From Dorea_A amylophila (GTDB lineage Bacteria; Bacillota; Clostridia; Lachnospirales; Lachnospiraceae): 64,000 bases of DNA. The stretch lies in assembly GCF_025567265.1 (NCBI RefSeq), contig NZ_JAOQJW010000016.1, positions 1 through 64,000 of the forward strand, given 5' to 3'. Position 1 is the first letter of the stretch; each line of letters begins with the position of its first letter. Shown piece by piece: positions 26,892 to 36,328 of this stretch. The notes beneath the pieces are model-generated. The model saw only the letters and a program-made list of their open reading frames with translations. It made no database searches and had not been told where the DNA came from. Made by a program: the position numbers and the translations under genes.

Positions 26892-27548
26892 CTATTTGCA
26901 CAAATCTACGATTGCTTTTACCACTTCTTCGATCGTCATGTGTGAGCTGTCTACCAGCACTGCATCCTCTGCCTGCTTTAACGGTGCGATCTCACGGGTC
27001 ATATCTCTGTGATCACGTTCTTCGATGTCGTGTGCGATTTCTTCCAGATTGCAGTCCTCGCCTTTTTCCTTAAGTTCGTCATACCGTCTCTTCGCCCTGG
27101 TCTCTACACTGGCGGTCAGATAGATCTTTACGTCTGCGCCCGGCAGGACACATGTACCGATATCTCTTCCGTCCATAATTACATCCTGTGTCTTCGCCAG
27201 GTTCTGCTGCAGTTCCAGTAACTTCTTACGCACTTCCGGAATTGCAGATGTTACAGATGCCATGTTCCCCACTTCTTCATTTCTCAGACGTGATGAAATA
27301 TCATTACCATTCAGGTATACATGCTGCACACCATCTTCATAGGCGATTGTTACTTCTGCATCTTTACATGCTTCGATCACTTTATCCGTCTCTCCCGGTT
27401 CAATGCCCTTATTCAGGAAATGAATTGCAAGGCCTCTGTACATTGCCCCTGTGTCTACATAAATGTATCCCTTTTCTTTTGCTACAAGTTTTGCGATCGT
27501 GCTTTTTCCGGCTCCTGCCGGTCCATCTATTGCTACGTTATATCCCAT
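26892..27548 (-). CDS. cmk: cytidylate kinase
   Basis: CMK phosphorylates CMP and dCMP. Walker A GPAGAGKST lies at 9-17, the NMP-binding region includes DTGAMYRGLA, and the conserved MDGRDIGTCVLPGADVKIYL is present. Length 218 aa is normal. A GGAG site precedes the ATG. It lies between the BaiN-type flavoprotein and ispH, an order widespread in Clostridia. Confidence 0.97.
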   Translation of the reverse strand: MGYNVAIDGPAGAGKSTIAKLVAKEKGYIYVDTGAMYRGLAIHFLNKGIEPGETDKVIEACKDAEVTIAYEDGVQHVYLNGNDISSRLRNEEVGNMASVTSAIPEVRKKLLELQQNLAKTQDVIMDGRDIGTCVLPGADVKIYLTASVETRAKRRYDELKEKGEDCNLEEIAHDIEERDHRDMTREIAPLKQAEDAVLVDSSHMTIEEVVKAIVDLCK

Positions 27549-27580
27549 GATACGTTCTCCTTATTTCTATTTTTATCACT

Positions 27581-28813
27581 CTATATCTGGATCCCCGTTC
27601 CGGCCGCATATGCCGTAGACCACGCGATCTGAAGGTTGAATCCACCTGTTACCGCATCCAGATCCAGTACCTCTCCTGCAAAATGTAATCCCTTCACCAG
27701 TTTGGATTCCATCGTTCCAGGATCAACTTCTTTGATTTTAATTCCACCTTTAGTTATGATTGCCTCGTTATAATCTCTTAAATCTGTCAATGTACACGTC
27801 AGGCCCTTGATCAGTCTTACAAATCCAAGACGTTCTTCTTTCGTGATCACATTGACCTTCTTCTCGGGATCAATCCCGCTCAGTTCAATCATAACCGGGA
27901 TCAGTTTCGACGGGAACAGCTTGTGCACCGCGTTCTTAAACTGTCGGTTCTGATTCTCTTCAAATTCCCGGAGCACTCTGTGATCAAGCTGTTCTTCCGA
28001 AAGAGCTGGTTTCAGATCAATCTTAAGTGTCAGTTCTTTTGCCTTCAATTTCTTTCCCACATAACTGCTGGCACTTAGGATCAGCGGTCCACTCACACCG
28101 TAATGCGTGAATAACATTTCTCCAAAATCATCATACAGCTTTTTCTTGCCGTCAAGAATCGTTACATTAACATTTCGAAGTGAAAGTCCCTGCAATTCAG
28201 GCACCCACTCTTCTTTACATTCCATCGGCACAAGCGCAGGCATACAATCCGTCACCGTATGTCCTAGACTTTCTGCAAACCGGAATCCATCTCCGGTTGA
28301 TCCTGTTGACTGATAAGACAACCCTCCTGTTGCAACGATACAGGCATCCGCATGAATCTGTCTCTGATCTCCAAGTATGATTTTTTCAAAATGTCCGTCT
28401 TTTGCGACAACCTTTTTCACAGCTGTCCGCAGATGTACTTTCACACCCAGGCGGTCCATCTCCCGCTCCAGCCCGCGGATCACGTCCGAAGAATGATCCG
28501 ACACCGGGAACACACGGTCGCCGCGCTCAATCTTTGTCGGCACACCGATTCGTTCAAAGAAATCAATCACCTGCTGATTCGTGTATCCATAAAAACTACT
28601 GTATAAAAACTTTGCATTTGTTCTGACCGCATCGAACAGGCCTTCCATATCACAGGCATTGGTAATATTGCATCTGCCTTTTCCCGTGATATAAAGTTTC
28701 TTTCCAAGCTTTTCATTCTTTTCATATACCACGACCTGATGTCCACACCCGGCCGCTGCAATAGAGGCAAACATTCCTGCCGCACCGCCTCCGATGACAA
28801 CTACTTTACTCAT
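27581..28813 (-). CDS. NAD(P)/FAD-dependent oxidoreductase (HI0933/BaiN family)
   Basis: This 410-aa flavoprotein has the N-terminal FAD-binding Rossmann motif GGGAAGMFASIAAA, the family signature GKKLYITGKGRCNITN and a C-terminal FAD motif GEVLDLDAVTGGFNLQIAWSTG-like stretch. BaiN was proposed as a flavin reductase in bile-acid 7-dehydroxylation, but most members are uncharacterised housekeeping proteins. The position just upstream of cmk is conserved. Confidence 0.9.
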   Translation of the reverse strand: MSKVVVIGGGAAGMFASIAAAGCGHQVVVYEKNEKLGKKLYITGKGRCNITNACDMEGLFDAVRTNAKFLYSSFYGYTNQQVIDFFERIGVPTKIERGDRVFPVSDHSSDVIRGLEREMDRLGVKVHLRTAVKKVVAKDGHFEKIILGDQRQIHADACIVATGGLSYQSTGSTGDGFRFAESLGHTVTDCMPALVPMECKEEWVPELQGLSLRNVNVTILDGKKKLYDDFGEMLFTHYGVSGPLILSASSYVGKKLKAKELTLKIDLKPALSEEQLDHRVLREFEENQNRQFKNAVHKLFPSKLIPVMIELSGIDPEKKVNVITKEERLGFVRLIKGLTCTLTDLRDYNEAIITKGGIKIKEVDPGTMESKLVKGLHFAGEVLDLDAVTGGFNLQIAWSTAYAAGTGIQI

Positions 28814-28867
28814 CTTCTATTTGTCCTTTTCTATTTGTCTTTTTCTTCATATTCTTTTCTGCCGGTT

Positions 28868-29782
28868 CTACTCTTTCTCATTTCTGGAAAGTTCGACTCT
28901 GTCGTCCACCATATTCAATTCATCTTTGCTATACACCTGATACTCATCCCAGATCTGCTCCAATGTCTCAAGTGTTGTGATAACCTCTTTCTGTTTCTTC
29001 ATACAAAGAGCTACCACCAGCGCATTGATCACACTCAATGGTGCTACCAGCGAATCTACGATTGACGCCATATCACTTCTTGCGATCAGATTGCAGGAAG
29101 AATACAGTGTCATCGGAGAATGTACACTGTCCGTCAACGTGATCACTGTTGCTTTTCTATTACTTGCAAATTCCAGTGCTTTCAAAGTACGCATCGAATA
29201 TCTAGGAAAGCTGATCCCGATCACCACATCATCCTCGCTGACACGAATCAGTTGTTCAAAAATCTCACTAGAACTGTTCGTATTAACCGCTGTCACATTC
29301 TCACAGATCAGATTCAGATAAAAACTCAAGAAACTTGCAAGTGGCGAACAGCTTCGTATCCCGATCACATAGATCCTCTTTGCTTTCAGGATCGTATCTA
29401 CCGCCATCTCAAATGCTTCATGATCAATTGCTTCCATCGTAAGCTTGATCTTCTCAATATCCGAATGCAGAACCGATGTCAGAATCTCCCCCTGGCTGAT
29501 CCGTCCATACGTCACTTCCATACGCTGGATGGAATTCAGCTTCATCCTCACCAGTTCTCCCAGAGCTTTCTGAAATTCCGGATATCCGTCATATCCAAGG
29601 GCCGTCGCAAATCTCACCACCGTCGATTCACTGACACCGACCTCTCCTCCCATCTTCGCAGCTGTCAAAAAAGCTGCCTTATCATAATCCTCACGGATAA
29701 AATCCGCCAGTTTTTTCTGTCCTTTGCTGAATTTGTGATATCTTTCATCGATCATCTTCAGCAGTTCATTCTTTGCGCTCAT
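28868..29782 (-). CDS. MurR/RpiR family transcriptional regulator
   Basis: This 304-aa regulator has an N-terminal RpiR helix-turn-helix (KKLADFIREDYDKAAFLTAAKMGGEVGVSESTVVRFATALG region, about 20-65) and a C-terminal SIS sugar-phosphate-binding domain (YVIGIRSCSPLASFLSFYL; VVIGISFPRYS). I chose the ATG at 29782 with AAAGAGG upstream; the frame extends further but through non-coding-looking sequence. The ligand is unknown; no sugar operon lies beside it. Confidence 0.9.
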   Translation of the reverse strand: MSAKNELLKMIDERYHKFSKGQKKLADFIREDYDKAAFLTAAKMGGEVGVSESTVVRFATALGYDGYPEFQKALGELVRMKLNSIQRMEVTYGRISQGEILTSVLHSDIEKIKLTMEAIDHEAFEMAVDTILKAKRIYVIGIRSCSPLASFLSFYLNLICENVTAVNTNSSSEIFEQLIRVSEDDVVIGISFPRYSMRTLKALEFASNRKATVITLTDSVHSPMTLYSSCNLIARSDMASIVDSLVAPLSVINALVVALCMKKQKEVITTLETLEQIWDEYQVYSKDELNMVDDRVELSRNEKE

Positions 29783-29950
29783 GCGATGTACCTCTTTTTC
29801 AAACAATATTTTCATTATATAGCTTTGTAGGGGAATAGTCAATTGGTGTTGGATTGTCGGAGGGTGGTGGTTACGGGATAGGTGTGTGCCGGAAGCCCCA
29901 ACACCCTCCCGGCACATACCTCCCACTATCCCTGCATTTTTCGTGAACAG

Positions 29951-30192
29951 CCAAGTGTAGAAGTGCCTGGTTCAATGCATACGCAGGGCGCTTTGCAAGG
30001 CCGTTGGTAGAAAATGAGACCGTAAAATAAGATTCGGGATGTGCCACAAGCACATCCCGAAAGAATACCCGAGGCGAGAAATCATCAGGATTTCTCGTCC
30101 GAATGTATTCGGTTCTTATTTTACAGTCTCATTTTATGCCTACGGATTGCAAGCCCCCGAAGTCGCATTGAGCCAGGCACTTCTACACTTGG
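29951..30192. repeat. 242-bp multi-hairpin palindromic element
   Basis: The 28-bp ends are inverted (CCAAGTGTAGAAGTGCCTGG at 29951 against 30173-30192; 27 of 28 pair exactly). Inside are AAAATGAGACCGTAAAATAAG (30011-30031) pairing with 30114-30134, TCGGGATGTGC/GCACATCCCGA (30033-30060) and CGAGAAATC/GATTTCTCG. There is no credible ORF. With 29783-29950, which has a further hairpin (GTGCCGG/CCGGCAC, 29886-29915), it fills the 423-bp gap. It could be a non-autonomous mobile element, a structured RNA, or both; it would also terminate the decarboxylase operon. Confidence 0.75.
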
Positions 30193-30205
30193 CGTCCGCT
30201 AAAAC

Positions 30206-31621
30206 CTATACAGGATAACTACCATTCTCCGTATCCGCTACCGTCGCATCCACCTTCGTCTGCTGTGCCTCTCTATACTTAAAGAACTCAACAGCAACCT
30301 GTGGGAACAGAGCATAAGACAGTACGTCTTCATCCTGCTGGATCCACTGTTCGCATTCTTTGCGGAGTGTATCTAATTCGTCCGGAATCAGGTCTGCAGG
30401 ACGGCATGTGATGATCTCAGGATCGTCTCCAAGTACTTTCTTGATTACGTCTGGATTCATCGGTTTTACTGTCTGTCCGTATTTTCCACTTAAGAGGTCT
30501 TTTGTCTCTTTTGTAGCAACTTTGTAACGTTCTCCCATCAGTACGTTAAATACAGCCTGTGTACCAACGATCTGTGATGAAGGTGTTACAAGTGGTGGTT
30601 CTCCAAGGTCTTTACGTACTCTTGGCACTTCCTCAAGTACATCGTAGAACTTGTCTTCAGCACCCTGCTCTTTTAACTGTGATGTCAGGTTAGAAAGCAT
30701 TCCGCCTGGTACCTGATACAGAAGAGTCTTGATGTTAACACCAAGGTTCTTTGGATTTAAGAGTCCGCTGTCAAGAGCTTCGTCACGGATTGGACGGAAA
30801 TAGTCAGCGATCTCTGCCAGAAGTTTCTGGTCTAATCCTGTATCATAAGGTGTTCCCTTGAATGTCTCAACCATAACTTCTGTTGCAGGCTGAGATGTTC
30901 CAAGTGCGAATGGTGAGATTGCGGTATCAATGACATCTACACCGGCCTCTACTGCTTTCATGTAAGTCATAGAAGCAACACCTGATGTGTAGTGTGTATG
31001 AAGCTGGATTGGAAGATCTACAGCTTCTTTCATTGCTCCGATCAGCTCTGTTGCCTTATACGGTGTCAGAAGACCAGCCATATCTTTGATACAGATAGAG
31101 TTTGCACCCATCTCTTCAATCTTCTTGGCAATGTCTACCCAGTAATCTAGTGTATAAGCATCACCTAAAGTATAAGATAATGCGATCTGAGCTTCTACTT
31201 TTTCTTTGTTTGCAGCCTTAACTGCTGTCTTCAGGTTACGAAGATCATTTAAGCAGTCAAAGATACGGATGATGTCGATTCCGTTGGCAGCAGATTTCTG
31301 TACGAAATATTCTACCACATCATCTGCGTATGGACGATATCCTAAGATGTTCTGTCCACGGAATAACATCTGAAGTTTTGTATTTTTGAATCCATCACGG
31401 AATTTACGAAGTCTTTCCCATGGATCTTCTTTTAAGAAACGAAGAGATGCATCGAATGTAGCTCCACCCCAGCACTCTACGGAATGATACCCAACCTTGT
31501 CCATTTTATCAACGATCGGGAGCATCTGCTCTGTTGTCATACGGGTTGCGATCAGAGACTGATGCGCATCACGCAGGATCGTTTCTGTAATCTCTACAGG
31601 TTTTTTTACTATATCTGCCAT
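30206..31621 (-). CDS. oxaloacetate decarboxylase alpha / transcarboxylase 5S-type carboxyltransferase
   Basis: This 471-aa HMGL-like TIM-barrel protein has the metal and carboxybiotin site region ETILRDAHQSLIATRM at 12-27, the Lys-bearing CIKDMAGLLTP, and HTHYTSG. A PYC_OADA domain follows. It lacks its own biotin domain, so it depends on the separate carrier at 32847. It transfers CO2 between oxaloacetate or pyruvate and biotin. It is the last gene of the Na+-decarboxylase operon. Confidence 0.92.
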   Translation of the reverse strand: MADIVKKPVEITETILRDAHQSLIATRMTTEQMLPIVDKMDKVGYHSVECWGGATFDASLRFLKEDPWERLRKFRDGFKNTKLQMLFRGQNILGYRPYADDVVEYFVQKSAANGIDIIRIFDCLNDLRNLKTAVKAANKEKVEAQIALSYTLGDAYTLDYWVDIAKKIEEMGANSICIKDMAGLLTPYKATELIGAMKEAVDLPIQLHTHYTSGVASMTYMKAVEAGVDVIDTAISPFALGTSQPATEVMVETFKGTPYDTGLDQKLLAEIADYFRPIRDEALDSGLLNPKNLGVNIKTLLYQVPGGMLSNLTSQLKEQGAEDKFYDVLEEVPRVRKDLGEPPLVTPSSQIVGTQAVFNVLMGERYKVATKETKDLLSGKYGQTVKPMNPDVIKKVLGDDPEIITCRPADLIPDELDTLRKECEQWIQQDEDVLSYALFPQVAVEFFKYREAQQTKVDATVADTENGSYPV

Positions 31622-31647
31622 TTTCTTTCCTCCTAATTATATATCGC

Positions 31648-32802
31648 TTAAATTCCTACGCCAAAGATTGCCATAAATGTTCCGGCAGCTACGGCTGTAC
31701 CGATAACACCCGCAACGTTTGGTCCCATAGCATGCATCAGAAGGAAGTTTGTCGGGTCTGCTTCAGCTCCGACCTTCTGTGATACTCTGGCTGCCATTGG
31801 AACTGCAGATACACCGGCAGAACCAATCAGTGGATTAACCTTACCATGTGTTGCAACACACATCAGTTTACCGAACAGTACACCTGCTGCTGTACCGAAT
31901 GCGAATGCGATCAAACCAAGAATTACGATCTTGATCGTATCCATATTAAGGAATGCCTCAGCACTTGTTGTTGCTCCTACGGATGTTCCAAGCAGGATAA
32001 CTACGATGTACATCATTGCATTGGAAGCTGTCTCTGTTAACTGTCTTACAACTCCAGACTCACGGAACAGGTTACCAAGCATTAACATACCAACCAGTGG
32101 TGCTGTTGTAGGAAGAATTACACACACAACGATCGTAACGATGATTGGGAATAAGATCTTCTCAAGCCTGGAAACAGGTCTTAACTGTTCCATCTTAATC
32201 TTACGTTCTTTTTCTGTTGTCAGAAGCTTCATGATCGGTGGCTGGATAATCGGTACCAGTGACATATAAGAATATGCTGCTACTGCGATTGGTCCAAGTA
32301 AAGCTGTCTGCTGTAACTTACCTGCAAGGAAGATAGAGGTAGGTCCATCAGCTCCACCAATGATTGAGATCGCTGCTGCCGCTTTGTCAGAGAATCCCAT
32401 AGCCATCGCTCCAAGGTATGCTGCAAAGATACCGAACTGAGCAGAGGCACCAAGAAGGAAGCTCTTAGGGTTAGCGATCAGTGGTCCGAAGTCTGTCATC
32501 GCTCCTACACCCATGAAGATCAGGGAAGGGAGGATTGACCACTCATCCAGTTTATAGAAGTAGTAAAGCAGTCCGCCTGTTCCATTTGCCGCATCTTCTG
32601 CATGAAGCATGATGTCCGGATAAATGTTAACCAGTAACATACCGAATGCGATTGGAACAAGAAGCAGAGGCTCGAATCCGTGTCTGATTGCAAGATAAAG
32701 GAAAACACATGCAACCGCGATCATGACTACATTGCCCCATGTAAGACTGAAAAACGCCGTCTGATGCACGAGGTTTCCTAATGTTGTCGTTATATATTCC
32801 AT
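31648..32802 (-). CDS. Na+-translocating decarboxylase beta subunit (OadB/MmdB family)
   Basis: This 384-aa membrane protein pumps Na+ out while carboxybiotin is decarboxylated. Two conserved regions show this: GVGAMTDFGPLIANP and IIGGADGPTSIFLAGKL, with the catalytic Asp in the latter and GSAGVSAVPMAARV near the end. About nine to eleven helices are present, as in the family. Confidence 0.95.
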   Translation of the reverse strand: MEYITTTLGNLVHQTAFFSLTWGNVVMIAVACVFLYLAIRHGFEPLLLVPIAFGMLLVNIYPDIMLHAEDAANGTGGLLYYFYKLDEWSILPSLIFMGVGAMTDFGPLIANPKSFLLGASAQFGIFAAYLGAMAMGFSDKAAAAISIIGGADGPTSIFLAGKLQQTALLGPIAVAAYSYMSLVPIIQPPIMKLLTTEKERKIKMEQLRPVSRLEKILFPIIVTIVVCVILPTTAPLVGMLMLGNLFRESGVVRQLTETASNAMMYIVVILLGTSVGATTSAEAFLNMDTIKIVILGLIAFAFGTAAGVLFGKLMCVATHGKVNPLIGSAGVSAVPMAARVSQKVGAEADPTNFLLMHAMGPNVAGVIGTAVAAGTFMAIFGVGI

Positions 32803-32846
32803 TTTTTAACCTCCAGTCGTGTTAGATAAACACCATATAAATGATG

Positions 32847-33221
32847 TTAGTTCAATGTAGCAAGAACAGCGCCTGAATCAATTGCATCGCCTACTGCTAC
32901 ATCAATGCTTGCAACGGTTCCGTCTTCCGGTGCTACAACTGGAATCTCCATCTTCATAGCCTCGATGATGACAACTGCATCACCTTTCTTTACAGCCTGA
33001 CCTACATTTGCTTCGATCTTGAATACTTTTCCGGCTGCTCCGGCTTTTACTTCGATGGATCCTGCTCCACCTGCAGGTGCTGCCTTTGGTGCTGCTGGTG
33101 CTGCCGCAGGAGCTGCCTTCGGTGCTGCTGCAGGTCTTGCAACTGGTGCTGCACCTGCTCCGTTTTCTTCTACTGTTACATCATATACATTGCCATTCAC
33201 TGTGATTGTATAATTTTTCAT
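32847..33221 (-). CDS. biotin carboxyl carrier protein of the Na+ decarboxylase
   Basis: This 124-aa carrier has a short N-terminal domain, an Ala/Pro linker (about 28-55) and a biotinyl domain with the biotinylation site EAMKMEIP. I chose the ATG at 33221 with AGGAGG 9 bases before it. Biotin on the Lys carries CO2 from the carboxyltransferase subunits to the membrane pump. Confidence 0.93.
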   Translation of the reverse strand: MKNYTITVNGNVYDVTVEENGAGAAPVARPAAAPKAAPAAAPAAPKAAPAGGAGSIEVKAGAAGKVFKIEANVGQAVKKGDAVVIIEAMKMEIPVVAPEDGTVASIDVAVGDAIDSGAVLATLN

Positions 33222-33242
33222 TGAATTCATCCTCCTAATTAA

Positions 33243-34028
33243 TTATGCGTGCCACTTATTTGATGGACGACGCTTGATGCTTCTTACTACGAAGCCGTCT
33301 GTGCTTCCACCGGCTTCTGCTTCATAAGCAGCGATCGCTGCGGAAATAACTGCTGCCAGTTCATCATCATTCGATGCTTCTTCTACTACAGGTGCTGCAA
33401 CTGCTGCCGGAGCCGGAGCTGCTTCCTGTGTGCTTTCTGCTTTTCCTTTGTTCTTGAATTTTTCTTCAAGTGCAGGAATGTATTTGAACAGGGAGATCAG
33501 AATTGAGATAAAGATCAGGATTACGAATACGGTACCCATTCCAAGGATTGTATTCAGTCCTGCTTTTTCCATGATCTCACCGATGCTGTAATGTGCATCG
33601 ATCGTTGTACTGTCCAGATAAAGGTCCTCATCAAAAACAAATGTAATGTCTGCATCACGGTCTTTGAATTTTGCACTGGTCGTTACTTTCAGTTCATCAG
33701 AGGATGGTTCGAATTTGTAATCACCGTGGCTTACATATTCCCCACACTCTTTTGTTCCCTGCTGCCATGCATCCAGAGCTGCAAGGAAACTATCTTTTGT
33801 AAATGGAACACCCGCCTGGTTCAGCTGGGACTCGATCTGAAAATCTGTCATCTTGTTCCACTGTTCGATAGTATCTGCATCTGCACTGTTGCAATACTCG
33901 ATCAGAAAATCTGTTGCCTGTGTGATCGTTGATTTATCATACTGAAGATTTTCTTTCTTACTTCCGCAAGCGGTAAAGCAGAGCATTGCGACAAGCACAC
34001 AAAGTAATACGCTTAATTTTTTCTTCAC
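33243..34028 (-). CDS. OadG-family lipoprotein subunit of the Na+ decarboxylase
   Basis: This 261-aa protein starts with GTG and has a lipoprotein signal (CFTACGSKK, Cys21). An extracellular domain (about 25-155) resembles DUF3887-type folds. A membrane helix (about 163-183) and a cytoplasmic tail rich in Ala/Pro/Glu follow, ending in RSIKRRPSNKWHA. Normal OadG/MmdD is only about 80-100 aa (the helix and tail), so the extracellular domain is an added module seen in Clostridia. The role is assembly of the complex. Confidence 0.8.
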   Translation of the reverse strand: MKKKLSVLLCVLVAMLCFTACGSKKENLQYDKSTITQATDFLIEYCNSADADTIEQWNKMTDFQIESQLNQAGVPFTKDSFLAALDAWQQGTKECGEYVSHGDYKFEPSSDELKVTTSAKFKDRDADITFVFDEDLYLDSTTIDAHYSIGEIMEKAGLNTILGMGTVFVILIFISILISLFKYIPALEEKFKNKGKAESTQEAAPAPAAVAAPVVEEASNDDELAAVISAAIAAYEAEAGGSTDGFVVRSIKRRPSNKWHA

Positions 34029-34042
34029 TTTGCCTCACCTCT

Positions 34043-35482
34043 CTAAACCGTACCGTGTTTCTTTACCGGACGATCCTCTCTTTTTGTGAATAACATCTCG
34101 AATGCGCCGATCACATATTTTCTTGTATCTGCTGCTTCGATGATTGTATCCACATATCCTCTTTTCGCTGCTGATAATGGGCTTGACTGCAGATTCTTAT
34201 ATTCTGCTGCTTTTTCTCTGATTGTTGCTGCATCAGCGTCTGCATACATGATCTTGGCTGCCTGGTTTGCGTCCATCATTCCAATCTCTGCTTCCGGCCA
34301 TGCATATACCATATCTGCTCCGACTGCTTTGCTGTTCATTGTCACATACGCACTTCCGAATGCTTTACCGATTACAACATTTACCTTCGGTACTGTTGCA
34401 TCTGCAAATGCATAAGTAAGTTTTGCTGCTGATTTTGCAATACGTTTCTCATCGTATTCGCTTGCTGTAAATCCGCTTACATTTGTAAGTGTCAGTACAG
34501 GGATGTTGAATGCATCACAGAACTGTACGAATTCTGCAGCCTTTTCAGCTCCGTCAGCAGAAAGTGAGCCGTCAAATTCAGCCTCCACTTCAGCTTCTTC
34601 GTTATATACTTTTGAACGGTTTGCAACTGCACCTACAGTCATACCATTCAGTTTGATGAATCCTGCCACCATATCTTTTGCATATGCTTTCTTCACTTCG
34701 CAGAAGATGTTGTCATCAGAGATCATTGTAAGAGCGATCGCTGTGTCTTCTTTTGCATTAGCAAGGTCTGCACATACACGGTTCAGATCATCGTTACATT
34801 CTTCATAAGAAGAATCCTCTTCGTTGTTGCTCGGTAACATGCATACGAGAGAACGGATATCTGCAAGAATCTCTTCTTCAGATCCGATTCCGTCTACAAG
34901 ACCGGTTGTCTCACTCTGGAATTTTGCGGAAGATGTATCACATTTAGAAATGTCATTTCCCGGAATTGCATTTGGAGTATTGGTAAATAATTTACCATTC
35001 TTTGTCTCCATGAATGTGAAATCTGTCAGAGCAGGTACGATAGAAAGTCCACCTCCACATGTTCCGAAGATTGCTGTGATCTGAGGGATCACTCCGGAAG
35101 CCATTGACTGTTTCTGATAAAGTTTTCCAAATGCCTCTAAAGCATCTGTAGCTTCCTGCAGTCTGAATCCGGCGCAGTCAACCAATCCGATGACCGGTGC
35201 TCCCATCTTCATTGCCATATCGTAGATATTAGAAATCTTCTTTGCATGCATCTCACCGATCGCACCATTTAAAACAGTAGCGTCCTGGCTGTATACGTAT
35301 ACCAGATTTCCATCGATCACTCCATATCCGGTGATAACACCGTCTGCTGGAGTTTCTTTTTCCTGCATGTTAAAATCAGTTGTTCTTGCTGTTACAGCTC
35401 CACCGATCTCAACAAAACTGCCCGCATCAAGTAAACTGTTGATTCTCTTACCTGCTGCATTGTCTGCTGCCATGTTGCCCAT
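34043..35482 (-). CDS. acyl-CoA carboxyltransferase subunit (MmdA/12S-type)
   Basis: This 479-aa protein of the crotonase-like carboxyltransferase family has both halves: GYGVIDGNLVYVYSQDATVLNGAIG and FGTCGGGLSIVPALTDF in the N-terminal half, SGFTASEYDEKRIAKSAAKL and GKAFGSAYVTMNSKAVGAD in the C-terminal half. Family members act on methylmalonyl-, propionyl- or glutaconyl-CoA; the substrate cannot be told here. It is first in the five-gene operon. Having both this and the 5S-type subunit resembles a transcarboxylase joined to a Na+ pump. Confidence 0.88.
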   Translation of the reverse strand: MGNMAADNAAGKRINSLLDAGSFVEIGGAVTARTTDFNMQEKETPADGVITGYGVIDGNLVYVYSQDATVLNGAIGEMHAKKISNIYDMAMKMGAPVIGLVDCAGFRLQEATDALEAFGKLYQKQSMASGVIPQITAIFGTCGGGLSIVPALTDFTFMETKNGKLFTNTPNAIPGNDISKCDTSSAKFQSETTGLVDGIGSEEEILADIRSLVCMLPSNNEEDSSYEECNDDLNRVCADLANAKEDTAIALTMISDDNIFCEVKKAYAKDMVAGFIKLNGMTVGAVANRSKVYNEEAEVEAEFDGSLSADGAEKAAEFVQFCDAFNIPVLTLTNVSGFTASEYDEKRIAKSAAKLTYAFADATVPKVNVVIGKAFGSAYVTMNSKAVGADMVYAWPEAEIGMMDANQAAKIMYADADAATIREKAAEYKNLQSSPLSAAKRGYVDTIIEAADTRKYVIGAFEMLFTKREDRPVKKHGTV

Positions 35483-35650
35483 AGTCTAGCCCTCCATTTT
35501 CATTATTTTAAATTGGGTTTTTCCTGATTCTTGTATCAAAAGTAAAACCAAATTTTTTCCAATTATATTATACTGTTTTTGACACTTTAGCGCAATACCT
35601 TTATATTGTTTTTTGTTAAATACTTGACGAGTCGTATAAATCCTGTATAT

Positions 35651-35699
35651 AAAAAAGCCATGTGTCCCCGTACTTCTTCCGTACGCACATAGCCTTTTC
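35651..35699 (-). terminator. terminator after the YcxB-like gene
   Basis: On the minus strand GGCTATGTGCGTAC pairs imperfectly with GTACGGGGACACATGGC and is followed by six T residues. Confidence 0.8.
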
Positions 35700-35716
35700 A
35701 TCTGCAGCATTCTGTT

Positions 35717-36328
35717 CTAAAACTTCTTCACTTTTTTTCTCTTCATATTCCTGCATCTTTCCAGAAGAAATTCTGCCAGTTCGTCCGTATTGTTTCCTTC
35801 CAGTGCAGTCTTTGGAAATCCGATCATCGCTCTTGCCGATCCGACCGTCTCGGGATCTGCCTTCACAACTACACCGAATGCCTCTTTCGTCTCCAGGATC
35901 TTGGTAACATCTTTGTACGAAAATGATCTTGTCTTTTTCGCAGTTACACTGTCAAAGTGATCATCAAAAAAGTGGATTTCGGAACTCACCGGTCCACCGT
36001 TCAATCTGCATCGTCTGTCAAACTGCTCTTCTGCATCCCCGACCGCCGTTGTCGATAACACCTTTCTCCAGATTGTTCTGTTCAGTATCACTGCCGCAAC
36101 AAATGCCAGTGCCCAGACTACAATATACTTAATGACAAAAAAAGTCATTCCTCCCGGCGTACCGCCTCCCGGGTTTCCATATTTGCACATAAAATAGAAC
36201 ACAAGCGGTCCCATCACCGTCACTATAAACTTAATCGTAATATCACTGCTGTCCACACGGAAAAGTTCACAGATCTGTTTCAGCGTGTTCTTTGACTCCT
36301 TATAAGCCACACGGTAATAATTTGCCAT
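35717..36328 (-). CDS. YcxB-like membrane protein
   Basis: This 203-aa protein has two membrane helices (about 38-58 and 70-92) and a C-terminal YcxB-like beta region (IHFFDDHFDSVTAKKTRSFSYKDVTKILETKEAF), where SYKDV is typical. Function unknown. AAAGGGG before the ATG at 36328 decides the start; a longer frame upstream lacks a site. A terminator follows. Confidence 0.72.
   Translation of the reverse strand: MANYYRVAYKESKNTLKQICELFRVDSSDITIKFIVTVMGPLVFYFMCKYGNPGGGTPGGMTFFVIKYIVVWALAFVAAVILNRTIWRKVLSTTAVGDAEEQFDRRCRLNGGPVSSEIHFFDDHFDSVTAKKTRSFSYKDVTKILETKEAFGVVVKADPETVGSARAMIGFPKTALEGNNTDELAEFLLERCRNMKRKKVKKF

Noticed and set aside
30206..31621. Pyruvate carboxylase fragment
   Set aside because: The gene is full length for the stand-alone decarboxylase/5S subunit and lies in an operon with its biotin carrier and pump.
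35486..35710. 74-aa frame on the minus strand between the carboxyltransferase and YcxB-like genes
   Set aside because: It runs through the terminator hairpin at 35651-35699 and has no family-like sequence or ribosome binding site.
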